Positions 45,008 through 53,492 are shown, counted from the first letter of the stretch. The stretch: 64,000 nucleotides of DNA from Gordonia soli NBRC 108243 (GCF_000334455.1 NZ_BANX01000011.1:393186-457185), one strand, 5' to 3'. A program made the numbers and translations. The notes: generated by a model from the sequence alone, not told the origin.

Positions 45008-45520
45008 GTGGAATTCGACGTGACCATCGAGATCCCCAAGGGCGCACGCAACAAGTACGAGGTCGACCACGAGACCGGCAAGGTCTACCTGGATCGCTAC
45101 CTCTACACCGCGTTCGGCTACCCCGCCGACTACGGCTACATCGACGGCACCCTCGGCGAAGACGGGGATCCGCTGGACGCGCTCGTGCTCCTGCCGGAGT
45201 CGGTGTACCCGGGCGTCATCGTCCGCACCCGCATCGTCGGCATGTACACGATGACCGACGAGGCCGGCGGTGACGACAAGCTGCTCGGCGTCCCGGCCGG
45301 CGACCCGCGCTGGGATCACATCCAGGACGTGGACGACGTCCCCGAGTTCGAGTTGAAGGCCATCGCGCACTTCTTCGAGCACTACAAGGACCTCGAGCCG
45401 GGCAAGTCGGTCCAGCCGGGCGGCTGGGTCGGTACCGAGCAGGCGTTCAAGGTCGCCCAGGAGGCCATCGACCGCCTTGCACAGCAGCCCGAGCACGCCA
45501 ACGAGCCGTCGCGCGGCTGA
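45008..45520 (+). CDS. ppa: inorganic pyrophosphatase
   Basis: A 170-aa family I soluble pyrophosphatase. [23 protein letters not shown] opens the protein, [25 protein letters not shown] holds the signature D-x-D-P-x-D metal site, and [15 protein letters not shown] follows. GTG 45008-45010 has AGGAGGAA at 44997-45004; an upstream ATG in frame is not used by the family. Followed by a strong hairpin. Confidence 0.95.
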   Translation: MEFDVTIEIPKGARNKYEVDHETGKVYLDRYLYTAFGYPADYGYIDGTLGEDGDPLDALVLLPESVYPGVIVRTRIVGMYTMTDEAGGDDKLLGVPAGDPRWDHIQDVDDVPEFELKAIAHFFEHYKDLEPGKSVQPGGWVGTEQAFKVAQEAIDRLAQQPEHANEPSRG

Positions 45521-45537
45521 CCCCCCACCGACATACG

Positions 45538-45573
45538 TCGACGCCCCGTCCCTCTGCAGGGACGGGGCGTCGA
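45538..45573. terminator. bidirectional hairpin terminator
   Basis: A perfect 16-bp GC-rich stem (45538-45553 with 45558-45573) and CTGC loop between the convergent ppa and MFS genes. Confidence 0.8.
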
Positions 45574-45593
45574 TGCTGTGGAGGGCCGTCGGC

Positions 45594-47303
45594 TCAGGCG
45601 TCGACGGTCGCCTCCGGGTTGCCGATCGGCTTGCCCTGACGTAGTGGCAGTTCGCGCCAGGTGACGGTGCCGACGATCGCGATCAGCGAGAGGATCGAGA
45701 CCGTCAGGAACACGCGGTCCATCGAGTTCGCGAACCCCTCCTTGATCGGGGCCGACAGCGCATCCGGCAACTTCTCGATGACCGAGGTGTCACTCATGAC
45801 GCTGCTCGACGAGGACGCACCCCCGCGCTCGGGATGTGCCGTCGCCTCCACCAGCGACTTACCGAAGGCACTGACCTGCGGGTCGGAACTCTGCGATGCC
45901 TCGACGACCGCGGTGCGGTACTCGGGCTTCGATGCGGCGGAGACCATCTCGTCCTTGATGTTCGGCCCCATCAGCGAGAACAGCAGGGAGAAGAACACCG
46001 CCACGCCGAGCGTTCCACCGATCTGCCGGAAGAAGGTCGCGGTGCCCGTCGAGAGGCCCATGTCCTTGGGCGGCAGGATGTTCTGCATCGCGAGGGTGAT
46101 CGGCTGCATCAGGTTGCCCAGACCGAAACCGAGCAGCAACGCGTACAGCATCACCACGTAGACGTGGGTGTCGGTGCCGACCGTGTGCAGCAGGAACGTA
46201 CCCACCGCGATCAGCACCGATCCGAGGATGGTGAAGACCTTGTATCGGCCTGTGCGCGAGATCATCTGACCCGAGACGACCGAACCGGCCATGAGTCCCA
46301 GCACCATCGGCAGCATCTGCAGCCCGGCGATCATCGGACTCGAACCGCGCAGCACCTGGTAGTACTGCGGCAACATCGAGATCCCGCCGAACATCACCGC
46401 ACCGACGACCACCGAGACCACGATGCCCTGACTGAACACTCGATTCTTGAAGACCCGCAACGGGATCAGGGCATCGTCGCCCATCCGGTGTTCGATGGCG
46501 ACGAACACCCCGAGGCCGACCACACCGATCGCGTAGCAGAGCAACGAGAGCCCGGAGGTCCAGCCCCACTCGCGTCCCTGCTCCGCGACGATCAGCAGCG
46601 GCGCGACCGTGACGGCGAGAGCCGCTGCGCCCCAATAATCGGTGCGCTGGCCGGTGCCCTTGTTCTGGTCGTAGTTGAGGACCCGGTAGACCACCGCGAG
46701 CGCGATGATGCCGATCGGCACGTTGACGAGGAACACCCAGCGCCACCCGGAGATGAACAGGATCGAGGCCTGGCCGGCGAACAGGCCGCCGAGAACCGGA
46801 CCGAGCACGCTGGACGTGCCGAACACGGCCAGGAAGTAGCCCTGGTACTTGGCGCGCTCGCGAGGCGGCACGATGTCGCCGATCGTGGTGAGCGCCAACG
46901 TGAACAGACCGCCGGCGCCGAGTCCCTGCAGCGCTCGGAAGGCGGCAAGCTCGTACATCGATGTCGCCATACTGCACAGCAGTGAGCCGATGACGAAGAT
47001 GGTGATCGCCAGCAGGAAGAACGGTTTGCGACCGTAGATGTCGGAGAGCTTGCCGTACAACGGCGTCACGATGGTCGAGGTGACGAGGTAGGCGGTGGTC
47101 ACCCAGGCCTGCAGGTCGTAGCCCTGCAGGTCGTCGGCGATGGTGCGGATGGCGGTCGACACGATCGTCTGGTCGAGTGCGGCCAGGAACATGCCGATCA
47201 TCAGGCCACCGAGGATGGTCAGGATCTGACGGTGTGTCAGGCCTGCCCCCGCGATGTCGTCCGGTGGCGCGGAGGCGCCGGCTGCGGTGGAGTCGGTCAT
47301 CAT
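45594..47303 (-). CDS. MFS drug efflux transporter, DHA2 (EmrB/QacA) type
   Basis: A 569-aa, 14-helix major facilitator. LDQTIVSTAIRTIADDLQ (about residues 43-60) is the DHA2 motif after TM1, GKLSDIYGRKPFF (about 84-96) is MFS motif A, and FRALQGLGAGGLFTLAL is motif C-like. A large extracytoplasmic loop (about 455-525) lies before the last helix. ATG 47303 or the next ATG overlaps the marR stop. Probably exports lipophilic toxic compounds under control of the MarR protein encoded immediately upstream. Confidence 0.9.
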   Translation of the reverse strand: MMTDSTAAGASAPPDDIAGAGLTHRQILTILGGLMIGMFLAALDQTIVSTAIRTIADDLQGYDLQAWVTTAYLVTSTIVTPLYGKLSDIYGRKPFFLLAITIFVIGSLLCSMATSMYELAAFRALQGLGAGGLFTLALTTIGDIVPPRERAKYQGYFLAVFGTSSVLGPVLGGLFAGQASILFISGWRWVFLVNVPIGIIALAVVYRVLNYDQNKGTGQRTDYWGAAALAVTVAPLLIVAEQGREWGWTSGLSLLCYAIGVVGLGVFVAIEHRMGDDALIPLRVFKNRVFSQGIVVSVVVGAVMFGGISMLPQYYQVLRGSSPMIAGLQMLPMVLGLMAGSVVSGQMISRTGRYKVFTILGSVLIAVGTFLLHTVGTDTHVYVVMLYALLLGFGLGNLMQPITLAMQNILPPKDMGLSTGTATFFRQIGGTLGVAVFFSLLFSLMGPNIKDEMVSAASKPEYRTAVVEASQSSDPQVSAFGKSLVEATAHPERGGASSSSSVMSDTSVIEKLPDALSAPIKEGFANSMDRVFLTVSILSLIAIVGTVTWRELPLRQGKPIGNPEATVDA

Positions 47304-47812
47304 CGTCCTTTCACGAGATCGTCGGCGCGCGGGCTGTCGGCGCCGGACAGAACCGGTGGTTTGAGGGGCATCGCCGTCTCGGCCGCGTCCACGAAGCGGC
47401 TGAACAGCGTCACCAGGGTGTGGACCTCGTGATCGGTCCAGTCGGCCATCGCCTCGTCGAGCGCGGCCCGGCGGACCCGACGCATCGATTCGACGCGCTC
47501 GCGGCCGGCGTCGGTGATCACCAGCAGGGTCGCGCGACCGTCATCGGGGTCGGCTTCGCGGCGGAGCAGACCGAGGTCGACGAGTTGCGCGACGTGTCGG
47601 CTCACGGTCGAGGGGTCGGCGTTGAGGCAGTCCGCGAGGGCGCGCGACCGCATGGGCTGCCGCGCCAGGTGGAACAGGCCCTTGAAGGCGGCGATCTCGA
47701 TCTCGACCTCGCCGTCGGCGGACCGGAACGTGGTGTGCGCCGCGCGGTCGCGCAGGCGCATGAAGCGGTTGAGCGAGTCGAACAGCTCGTCGATCGCCGT
47801 GTGTTCGATCAT
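47300..47812 (-). CDS. MarR-family regulator
   Basis: A 170-aa winged-helix MarR repressor. The DNA-binding part reads MRSRALADCLNADPSTVSRHVAQLVDLGLLRREADPDDGRATLLVITDAGRE (about residues 52-103), including the DDGR wing. ATG 47812 has a GAGAGGTGG ribosome binding site; an in-frame GTG 8 codons upstream is less likely. It overlaps the pump gene by 4 bp. Repeats at 47871-47897 are its probable operator. Confidence 0.87.
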   Translation of the reverse strand: MIEHTAIDELFDSLNRFMRLRDRAAHTTFRSADGEVEIEIAAFKGLFHLARQPMRSRALADCLNADPSTVSRHVAQLVDLGLLRREADPDDGRATLLVITDAGRERVESMRRVRRAALDEAMADWTDHEVHTLVTLFSRFVDAAETAMPLKPPVLSGADSPRADDLVKGR

Positions 47813-47870
47813 CGGCCACCTCTCCCGCTTCGCCACCGGCCATGCAGCGCCGGTCTTTACGTTCTCTTTA

Positions 47871-47897
47871 CAACTAGTTGCGGTCTACATCTAGTTG
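47871..47897. promoter_or_regulatory. candidate MarR operator
   Basis: A perfect palindrome CAACTAGTTG (47871-47880) is followed 10 bp later by the half-site CTAGTTG (47891-47897), about 60 bp upstream of the marR start. The surrounding TTTACG and CTTTAC sequence is AT-richer and may be the promoter. Confidence 0.6.
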
Positions 47898-47951
47898 GAC
47901 TGCGCAAGTATGCGCGCGGGATCGGACGATGACAAGTCGGACATAAACAAA

Positions 47952-48030
47952 ACGACTGAGATCGTCCCCCTCAGCGGGTACCGAGGGGAATGTTCCCTCG
48001 GCGACCCGCCACGGGGTAGATCTCAGTCGT
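47952..48030 (-). terminator. 79-nt four-stem hairpin with U-tract
   Basis: A long near-continuous hairpin. Stem 1 is 12 bp (47952-47963 with 48019-48030), then CCCC/GGGG (47966-47969, 48013-48016), then GCGGGT/ACCCGC (47974-47979, 48004-48009), then CCGAGGG/CCCTCGG (47981-47987, 47995-48001) and a 7-nt loop. On the minus strand stem 1 ends CGTTTTGTTTATG, a U-tract, so it reads as an intrinsic terminator 24 bp beyond the stop of the LLM-like gene. It is far more elaborate than other terminators here. Confidence 0.75.
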
Positions 48031-48053
48031 CTGTCGCTGAAAGAGTGACGCGC

Positions 48054-48536
48054 TCAGGCCACCCGACGCCGCTGGTCGCGGAGCAGCGGGAGGACCTCCT
48101 CGCGGACGCGGGCGGCGGTCGCCGACCCGTCCAGCGGGGTGATGATCACGGCATCGGCGACCTCGGCGGCGTAGATGTCCTTGATCAGGGTGACCAGCCC
48201 CTCCGGGGTGCCCACGTACCGCACCGTCTCGGCCTCCCCCGCCTCGACGGGTCGGGCGGACGCACGCGCCGAAGCCGGATGCGGGGCGATGGCCGCCTCG
48301 ATCTCGAGGGCCACCACGAAGTTCACCGGGTCGTGGTTGCCCGCGCGGAGCACCCACCGCTTGCGTTGCGCATCACGGAGATTCGACTGGCGCACCACGA
48401 TCGGGAACGCGGCGTCGGCGTCGCCGGTCAGAGCGACCTGCAATCCGGGACGGCCGATGCTGATGGTCGCCTGGGGTGCGATCGCCGTATGGGCGACGAC
48501 CGGACGGGTGGCGACAGGGGTAACACTCGCGGTCAT
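48054..48536 (-). CDS. stand-alone C-terminal half of an LLM-type flavin oxidoreductase
   Basis: A 160-aa protein that reads like only the C-terminal half of luciferase-like (LLM) FMN monooxygenases: RQSNLRDAQRKRWVLRAGNHDPVNFVVALEIEAAI (about residues 49-83), then ETVRYVGTPEGLVTLIKDIYAAEVADAVIITPLDGSATAARVREEVLPLLRD (about 102-153). The N-terminal half of the barrel, with most of the flavin site, is absent, and the first 45 residues do not look like it. ATG 48536 overlaps the desulfurase stop (ATGA), so it shares the SAM-IV-controlled operon. It could be a decayed remnant or a repurposed half-barrel. Confidence 0.65.
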   Translation of the reverse strand: MTASVTPVATRPVVAHTAIAPQATISIGRPGLQVALTGDADAAFPIVVRQSNLRDAQRKRWVLRAGNHDPVNFVVALEIEAAIAPHPASARASARPVEAGEAETVRYVGTPEGLVTLIKDIYAAEVADAVIITPLDGSATAARVREEVLPLLRDQRRRVA

Positions 48537-49861
48537 GACTTACCTGCTTTCGTACGGAGTCCGGTCAAGGCGTCGATGAGTCGATCGATGTCGGCCGTCG
48601 AGGTCCCCAGTCCGAAACTCGCCCGGACGGCTCCCTCTGGATGTCCCAACGTGGTCAACAGCGGATGCGCGCAGAACTTCCCGTCCCGCACCCCGATCCC
48701 GTGCTGATCGTTGAGATACTCGGCCACGTCTCGCGGACGACAGCTCTCGACCACGAAGGTCACGATCCCCACCCGGTCGCGGACGTCGCCGAAGATGTCC
48801 AGTCGCCGCACCCCGTCGATGCCGTCGAGACCGCGTACGAGTCGGGCACGGAGCGCTTCCTCGTGCCAGCCGATCTCCTCGTAACCGAACTCGGCGATGG
48901 CATCGCAGGCCGCGGCGATGGCCAGCACGCCGAGCACGTTCGGGCTGCCGGCCTCGTGCCGCGCCGGACCCTCGTACCAGTCCACCGACGAGCCGTCGTC
49001 GGTGAGCGTGACCGCAGCGGTCGCGCCGCCGCCGGCAAGGTACGGCGTCGCCGCGTCCAGCCAGTCGGAACGGCCGACCAACACTCCCGCGCCGAATGGC
49101 GCGTACAGCTTGTGGCCGGAGAAGACCAGGTAGTCGACACCGCTGCCGACGATCGAGAGAGCACGATGCGGGACCAACTGCGCCCCGTCGACCAGGATGC
49201 GGGCGCCGTGTCGGTGGGCCAGCGATGCCAGCCGTCCGATCGGCAGCACCTCGCCGGTCACGTTCGATGCCGCGGTGACCGCGAGCAGGGCCGCAGGCGC
49301 CGCCGACAACTCGGCCTCGAGCGCATCGAAGGTCTCGGCGAACGTCGGTGCGGCTGCGACCACGCGGGCCCTGGCGACGCCGTCGCGCGGTGCGCACCAG
49401 GTCACCAGGTTGGCGTGATGCTCGATGTCGAGGACCACCACCTCCCCCGGCGTGATGTGTGCGGCGAGGTTGATCGCATCGGTGGTGTTGCGGGTGAAGA
49501 CGACCGAGTCGTCGGCGCGCCCGCGGACGAAGGCCCGCACGGTCTCGCGAGCGCTCTCGTAGCGGGCGGTGGTGATCTGCGACAGCGCACCCGCGCCGCG
49601 GTGCACGCTCGCGTACTGGCCCAGTGCGTCTGCGATCTGGTCTGCGACGTACTGCAGAGCCGGCGCGCTGGCCGCGTAGTCCAGGTTGACGTACCCGACC
49701 TCGGAACCGTCCGCGACGGTCACGGTCTGGTCGGCGCCGACGACGTCGGCGAGTGCCCCGACCTCGACAGCGGCGAGGCGATCGGCGACCGACGTGCGGC
49801 CAGGGGAGGTCGACCGGATGGTCGTGGGATGTGGTGGTGTCGTGTCGACGACAGCGGTCAT
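48533..49861 (-). CDS. class V aminotransferase, cysteine desulfurase-like
   Basis: A 442-aa PLP enzyme of the SufS/CsdA group. NLDYAASAPALQYVADQIADAL (about residues 51-72), FTRNTTDAINLAAH (about 111-124), the PLP Lys in YLVFSGHKLYAPFGAGVLVG (about 238), and the catalytic Cys loop GVRDGKFCAHPLLTTLG (about 395-411) match SufS-type desulfurases with the Cys conserved. ATG 49859-49861 follows GAGGAG (49870-49875); a longer frame would run into the riboswitch. Sulfur mobilisation is therefore likely, under SAM control, which differs from the usual SUF operon setting. Confidence 0.87.
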   Translation of the reverse strand: MTAVVDTTPPHPTTIRSTSPGRTSVADRLAAVEVGALADVVGADQTVTVADGSEVGYVNLDYAASAPALQYVADQIADALGQYASVHRGAGALSQITTARYESARETVRAFVRGRADDSVVFTRNTTDAINLAAHITPGEVVVLDIEHHANLVTWCAPRDGVARARVVAAAPTFAETFDALEAELSAAPAALLAVTAASNVTGEVLPIGRLASLAHRHGARILVDGAQLVPHRALSIVGSGVDYLVFSGHKLYAPFGAGVLVGRSDWLDAATPYLAGGGATAAVTLTDDGSSVDWYEGPARHEAGSPNVLGVLAIAAACDAIAEFGYEEIGWHEEALRARLVRGLDGIDGVRRLDIFGDVRDRVGIVTFVVESCRPRDVAEYLNDQHGIGVRDGKFCAHPLLTTLGHPEGAVRASFGLGTSTADIDRLIDALTGLRTKAGKS

Positions 49862-49877
49862 GACGAATACTCCTCGA

Positions 49878-49991
49878 GGATCCACGCTTGCCGTGTCCGG
49901 GCGGACACGGCCGGGTCGTCACCCGGAGCACCCCACCGTGGAGGAGGGTTGCCGACCAGCGAGCCGGGGCTTGTCACTGGCACTCATGACC
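49878..49991 (-). ncRNA. SAM-IV riboswitch
   Basis: Read on the minus strand from 49991, the RNA follows the SAM-IV aptamer almost base for base: GGTCATGAGTGCCAGTGACA, then CCCCGG, GCTGGTCGGCAACCCTCC, CGGTGGGGTGC and GGGTGACGACC, closing the basal stem with GGTCATGA. A hairpin CCGTGTCCG/CGGACACGG follows (49892-49912 region), then CAAGCGTGG. The 3' end lies next to the GAGGAG ribosome binding site of the desulfurase-like gene, so SAM binding probably blocks translation or extends transcription arrest. Identification rests on recognised conserved segments. Confidence 0.88.
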
Positions 49992-50072
49992 CGATCCCAG
50001 GTTCGCCCAGGCGCTTCGCCGAAGTCAATTTCCACTCAGGGTGGGCGCAACTACTTCTGCGACGGACCGCAG

Positions 50073-50078
50073 TAGCGT
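50073..50078 (+). promoter_or_regulatory. leaderless -10 element of the isochorismate synthase gene
   Basis: TAGCGT lies 7 nt upstream of GTG 50086, the same geometry seen at fadD3, fadE30 and the Rv3549c-like gene. It decides the start among several in-frame GTG codons. Confidence 0.55.
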
Positions 50079-50085
50079 GGACGGA

Positions 50086-51237
50086 GTGCCCCCGGTTCCC
50101 ACCGATCCCGACCGTCACCCCGTCGCCGACGCAGATCCCGACGTCCACGCCGAACTCGATCCCGACACCGTGTTCGTGCTGTCGCGACCGCACGGGACCG
50201 TCGTGGCGCGTGGGGTCGCCGCGGGTTTCTCCGATGTCGGCGCGGCGCAGGCCGCACTCGCCGACGGTTCGGCCTCGGCCGTGGTGGGCGCCCTCCCCTT
50301 CGACACCGCCGATGCGCCGACGCTCATCGCGCCGGAGTCCGTCGCCGTCACCGACACACCGCTGCCCGGCATCACCCCGACCCCGCACGGGATCGTCACC
50401 GAGTCGACCCATCCGTCACCCGACGAGCACCGACGTCGGGTGGCCGAGGTGGTCGAGCGGATCCGGCGCGGCGATGCCGAGAAGGTCGTGCTGGCACGAT
50501 CGGTCGACGTCAGGGTCACCCCGCGGGTCGAGATCGGCGAACTGCTCGGCGCTCTCGCAGGAGGCAATCCCGAACACAATGCCTTCGCCGTCGACCTGGA
50601 CCGCGACGGCAGTCGCTGGCTACTGGGCGCCAGCCCGGAACTGTTGGTACGCAAGCGAGGTCGCGAGGTCACCTGTCATCCGTACGCCGGGACAGCCGCC
50701 CGGGGCGCGGATTCGGCATCCGACGACGCCGCCGCGGCTGCGCTCACCGCGTCGACGAAGGACCGCGTCGAGCACGCTCACGTGGTCGATCATCTACGAG
50801 ATCGACTGGCGCGCTGGTGCACCGACGTCGAGGCGCCGACCGAGCCGCAACTCACCGCGACCGGCGAACTGTGGCACCTCGCGACACCGATTCGGGCGAC
50901 CGTCCGCGACGAGGCGACCACCGTCCTCGACCTCGCTCTCGACCTCGGCCCGACCCCTGCGGTGGGCGGTACGCCACGCGACGCCGCGGTCGACATCATC
51001 GCGGAGACGGAGGAGCCGCGCCGGTTCTACGCGGGTGCCGTCGGATGGTGCGACGCGAACGGCGACGGCGAGTGGATGGTGGCCATCCGATGCGTCGAGG
51101 TCGCCGCGGATCGCGAGCAGTTGCGGATGTGGGCCGGCGGCGGCCTGGTCGCGGCTTCTGATCCGGACGCCGAACTGGCAGAGACCACGGCGAAACTCCG
51201 CACCGTTCGCAGCGCGCTCGGCATCACCGACGTCTGA
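50086..51237 (+). CDS. isochorismate synthase (EntC/MenF/DhbC family)
   Basis: A 383-aa chorismate-utilising enzyme converting chorismate to isochorismate. The C-terminal ADC-synthase-like domain has EKVVLARSVDVRVTP (about 133-147), LLGASPELLVRKRGREVTCHPYAGTAARG (about 179-207), STKDRVEHAHVVDHLRDRL (about 225-243), GLGPTPAVGG-like LDLGPTPAVGGTPRDAAV and EEPRRFYAGAVGWCDANGDGEWMVAIRCVEV. Salicylate or dihydroxybenzoate siderophore precursor synthesis (EntC) is favoured over menaquinone because of the iron genes nearby, but no other siderophore gene flanks it. Start chosen by the leaderless promoter. Confidence 0.88.
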   Translation: MPPVPTDPDRHPVADADPDVHAELDPDTVFVLSRPHGTVVARGVAAGFSDVGAAQAALADGSASAVVGALPFDTADAPTLIAPESVAVTDTPLPGITPTPHGIVTESTHPSPDEHRRRVAEVVERIRRGDAEKVVLARSVDVRVTPRVEIGELLGALAGGNPEHNAFAVDLDRDGSRWLLGASPELLVRKRGREVTCHPYAGTAARGADSASDDAAAAALTASTKDRVEHAHVVDHLRDRLARWCTDVEAPTEPQLTATGELWHLATPIRATVRDEATTVLDLALDLGPTPAVGGTPRDAAVDIIAETEEPRRFYAGAVGWCDANGDGEWMVAIRCVEVAADREQLRMWAGGGLVAASDPDAELAETTAKLRTVRSALGITDV

Positions 51238-51281
51238 GCATCAGCTCCGACGCTGCGGGCGATCGGCCACGCCTGATCATC

Positions 51282-52481
51282 TCAGCCCAGCGCGCGGTCG
51301 AGGTCGGCCAGCAGGTCGTCGATGCCCTCGAGCCCCACCGACAGTCGGACGACGGAATCGCTCAACCCGATGGCGGCGCGACCCTCCGGCCCCATGGCGC
51401 GGTGCGTCGTGGTCGCCGGGTGGGTGATCAGCGACTTCGAGTCACCGAGGTTGTTCGAGATGTCGATCACCCGAAGGCCGTTGAGCACCTCGAACGCCCG
51501 CTCCTTGCCGTCGACGCCGGCGCGGTCGTTGAGTTCGAAGGTCACCACCGTGCCGCCGCCGGACATCTGTCGCTTCGCGAGTTCGTACTGCGGATGCGAT
51601 GTGAGGAAGGGGTACTTGACCCACCGGACCCGCGGGTCGGCCTCGAGGAACTCGGCGATCCGCAGTGCGGACGCCACCGACGCATCCACCCGCAGCTTGA
51701 GGGTCTCCAGACCCTTCACCAGGGTCCAGGCGTTGAACGGACTCAACGCAGGTCCTGTGTGTCGCATCAGCTTCTGCACCGGACCGTCGATGTACTCCTT
51801 GTCACCGAGCACGGCGCCACCCATCACGCGCCCCTGGCCGTCGATGTGCTTGGTACCCGAGTAGACGATGACATCGGCGCCGAGGTCGAACCCACGCTGC
51901 AGCAGCGGGGTGGCGAACACGTTGTCCAGCACCACCTTTGCACCAGCCGCATGCGCCAGTTCCGACACCCGCTCGACGTCGACCAACGACTGCATGGGGT
52001 TCGACGGGGTCTCGAAGAACACGGCGTCGGTCGGTCGCGAGAGCGCACGCTCCCACTGCTCCAGGTCCTCACCGTCGACGAACTCCGTCTCGATCCCCCA
52101 CCGCGGCAGGATCTCGTTGCAGACCACGAAGCACGAGCCGAACAGGCTGCGCGCGGCGACCAACCGGTCGCCTGCCTTCAGCAGAGCGCCGAGCGACACG
52201 AACACCGCAGCCATCCCGCTGGCGGTGGCGAAACAGGCCTCGGCGCCGTCGATCAGCCGCAGGCGCTCCTGGAACATCTCCACGGTCGGGTTGCCGTACC
52301 GCGAGTAGACGAAGCGTTCGTCCTCACCGGTGAAAGCACGCTCGGCCGCCTCCGCCGAGTCGTACACGTAACCACTCGTCAGGTACAGCCCCTCGGCGGT
52401 CTCGTGGAATCCCGACCGCGCCAGACCGCCGCGAACGGAGAGCGTCTCGGGCGACAGCCCTTCGGGCAGACCGTCGCTCAC
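51282..52481 (-). CDS. metZ: O-succinylhomoserine sulfhydrylase
   Basis: A 399-aa Cys/Met-metabolism PLP enzyme recognised as MetZ (Rv0391), which makes homocysteine from O-succinylhomoserine and sulfide. Motifs: RYGNPTVEMFQERLRLIDGAEACFATASGMAA (about 60-91) and the PLP lysine in VIVYSGTKHIDGQGRVMGG. GTG 52479-52481 overlaps the rhodanese stop (GTGA); an ATG 11 codons upstream is in frame but less likely. It forms a two-gene unit with the rhodanese, as in M. tuberculosis Rv0390-Rv0391. Confidence 0.93.
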   Translation of the reverse strand: MSDGLPEGLSPETLSVRGGLARSGFHETAEGLYLTSGYVYDSAEAAERAFTGEDERFVYSRYGNPTVEMFQERLRLIDGAEACFATASGMAAVFVSLGALLKAGDRLVAARSLFGSCFVVCNEILPRWGIETEFVDGEDLEQWERALSRPTDAVFFETPSNPMQSLVDVERVSELAHAAGAKVVLDNVFATPLLQRGFDLGADVIVYSGTKHIDGQGRVMGGAVLGDKEYIDGPVQKLMRHTGPALSPFNAWTLVKGLETLKLRVDASVASALRIAEFLEADPRVRWVKYPFLTSHPQYELAKRQMSGGGTVVTFELNDRAGVDGKERAFEVLNGLRVIDISNNLGDSKSLITHPATTTHRAMGPEGRAAIGLSDSVVRLSVGLEGIDDLLADLDRALG

Positions 52482-52900
52482 GACTGACGCCAGGGCAGGT
52501 TCAGCGCCTTCCACCCGGTGCCGCCGCGGTGGTCGTTCTCGTCGAGGTTACCCTCGAATCCGTCGAGCACGTTGTAGGCCTTCGCGACCCCCGCGCCGGT
52601 CGCGGCCTCCGCAGCGCCGATCGAGCGGTTACCCGAACGGCACAGGAAGATGACCTCGTCGGTGTCGGTCACGCCGGCCTCACGCAGCTGGTCGACGAAC
52701 TGCTCGTTGCGCCGACCTTCCGGAAACGTCGACCACTCCACGAAGACGGTGCGCTTGCCGAGGATCTCGAGGTCGGGGACCCCGACGAAGTTCCATTCCG
52801 CGCGAGTACGACAGTCGACGAGGACAGCTGCCGGATTGGTCTCCAAGGCCTCCCAGGCCTGCTGTGGCGTCAGATCTCCCGCGTAGCTCACGACGTGCAC
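52478..52900 (-). CDS. rhodanese-like protein, Rv0390-like
   Basis: A 140-aa single-domain rhodanese. AVLVDCRTRAEWNFVGVPDL (about residues 25-44) and the active-site loop IFLCRSGNRSIGAAEAATGAG (Cys about 87) are intact, unlike the 26.9-kb rhodanese-like protein. The C-terminal FEGNLDENDHRGGTGWKALNLPW is typical of the Rv0390 group. Constant pairing with metZ suggests it delivers or detoxifies sulfide/persulfide for homocysteine synthesis (inference). Its start overlaps the end of the membrane-protein gene by 13 bp. Confidence 0.9.
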   Translation of the reverse strand: MHVVSYAGDLTPQQAWEALETNPAAVLVDCRTRAEWNFVGVPDLEILGKRTVFVEWSTFPEGRRNEQFVDQLREAGVTDTDEVIFLCRSGNRSIGAAEAATGAGVAKAYNVLDGFEGNLDENDHRGGTGWKALNLPWRQS

Positions 52901-53394
52901 ACCTTCCAGTCGCCGTTCTCTCTCACCACGACCACCCGCTCGGACTTCTTGTCGTCCGGGTGATCATCGAAATGCCAATGTACCTGCGCAGACCCACGAT
53001 CACCCGTCACGGTGATCTGATCGATCTCCGGGATGACGATGTGACCGTTGGCCTCCCGCGACCGCAGGTTGTCGTCGACGAACGCCTGCTCGGTGGGGAA
53101 TGCTGCGCGATCGTGGTCGGCTGCGCAGGTGGCCTCGCGGTAGTCGCCGTAGTTCAACTCGTTGCGGGCGGTGTAGGCATCGTTTATCGCGTGCTGCACC
53201 TGGGCACTCTCGGTGAGACGGTCGTCGACCGGTCGGACCAGATACGAGATCACGATGGCGCCGACCGCGATCACCACGACCACGAGCGCCACCACGAACG
53301 GCCATACGGCCCGGAATCCGCGCGGGGTGCCCGGATCATCCGGCCCCCCGGCATCTCCCGGGCTCACGGCTCGATCGGAACGGTCGGTCGGCAT
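52888..53394 (-). CDS. membrane-anchored protein with NTF2-like extracellular domain
   Basis: A 168-aa protein: cytoplasmic Pro/Gly/Asp-rich tail (1-30), one membrane helix VWPFVVALVVVVIAVGAIVISYLV (about 30-53), then an extracytoplasmic domain with AINDAYTARNELNYGDYREATCAADHDRAAF and a C-terminal Cys (DWKVCTS), which may form a disulfide with the first. It resembles Mce-associated or DUF4878-like proteins. Unknown role. ATG 53394 is preferred over an in-frame ATG at 53466, which lies in the iron box. Confidence 0.7.
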   Translation of the reverse strand: MPTDRSDRAVSPGDAGGPDDPGTPRGFRAVWPFVVALVVVVIAVGAIVISYLVRPVDDRLTESAQVQHAINDAYTARNELNYGDYREATCAADHDRAAFPTEQAFVDDNLRSREANGHIVIPEIDQITVTGDRGSAQVHWHFDDHPDDKKSERVVVVRENGDWKVCTS

Positions 53395-53448
53395 GTCGGC
53401 AGAGTCTATCGGGGGTGCGATCGGAGGCGGACGGCGACCGTCGGCGTG

Positions 53449-53467
53449 TAAGTTGAGCCTAACCACA
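53449..53467 (+). promoter_or_regulatory. candidate IdeR/DtxR iron box
   Basis: TAAGTTGAGCCTAACCACA matches the IdeR consensus TTAGGTTAGSCTAACCTAA at about 14 of 19 positions, with the AGCCTAACC half fully kept. It lies 26 bp before the siderophore-binding lipoprotein gene. Confidence 0.7.
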
Positions 53468-53492
53468 CCAAACTCAACGGAGAGGTTGGTCC

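Noticed and set aside
49859..49991. Short ORF beginning ATGAGTGCCAG upstream of the desulfurase as a second leader peptide
   Set aside because: The bases coincide with the conserved SAM-IV aptamer, which explains the sequence better than coding.
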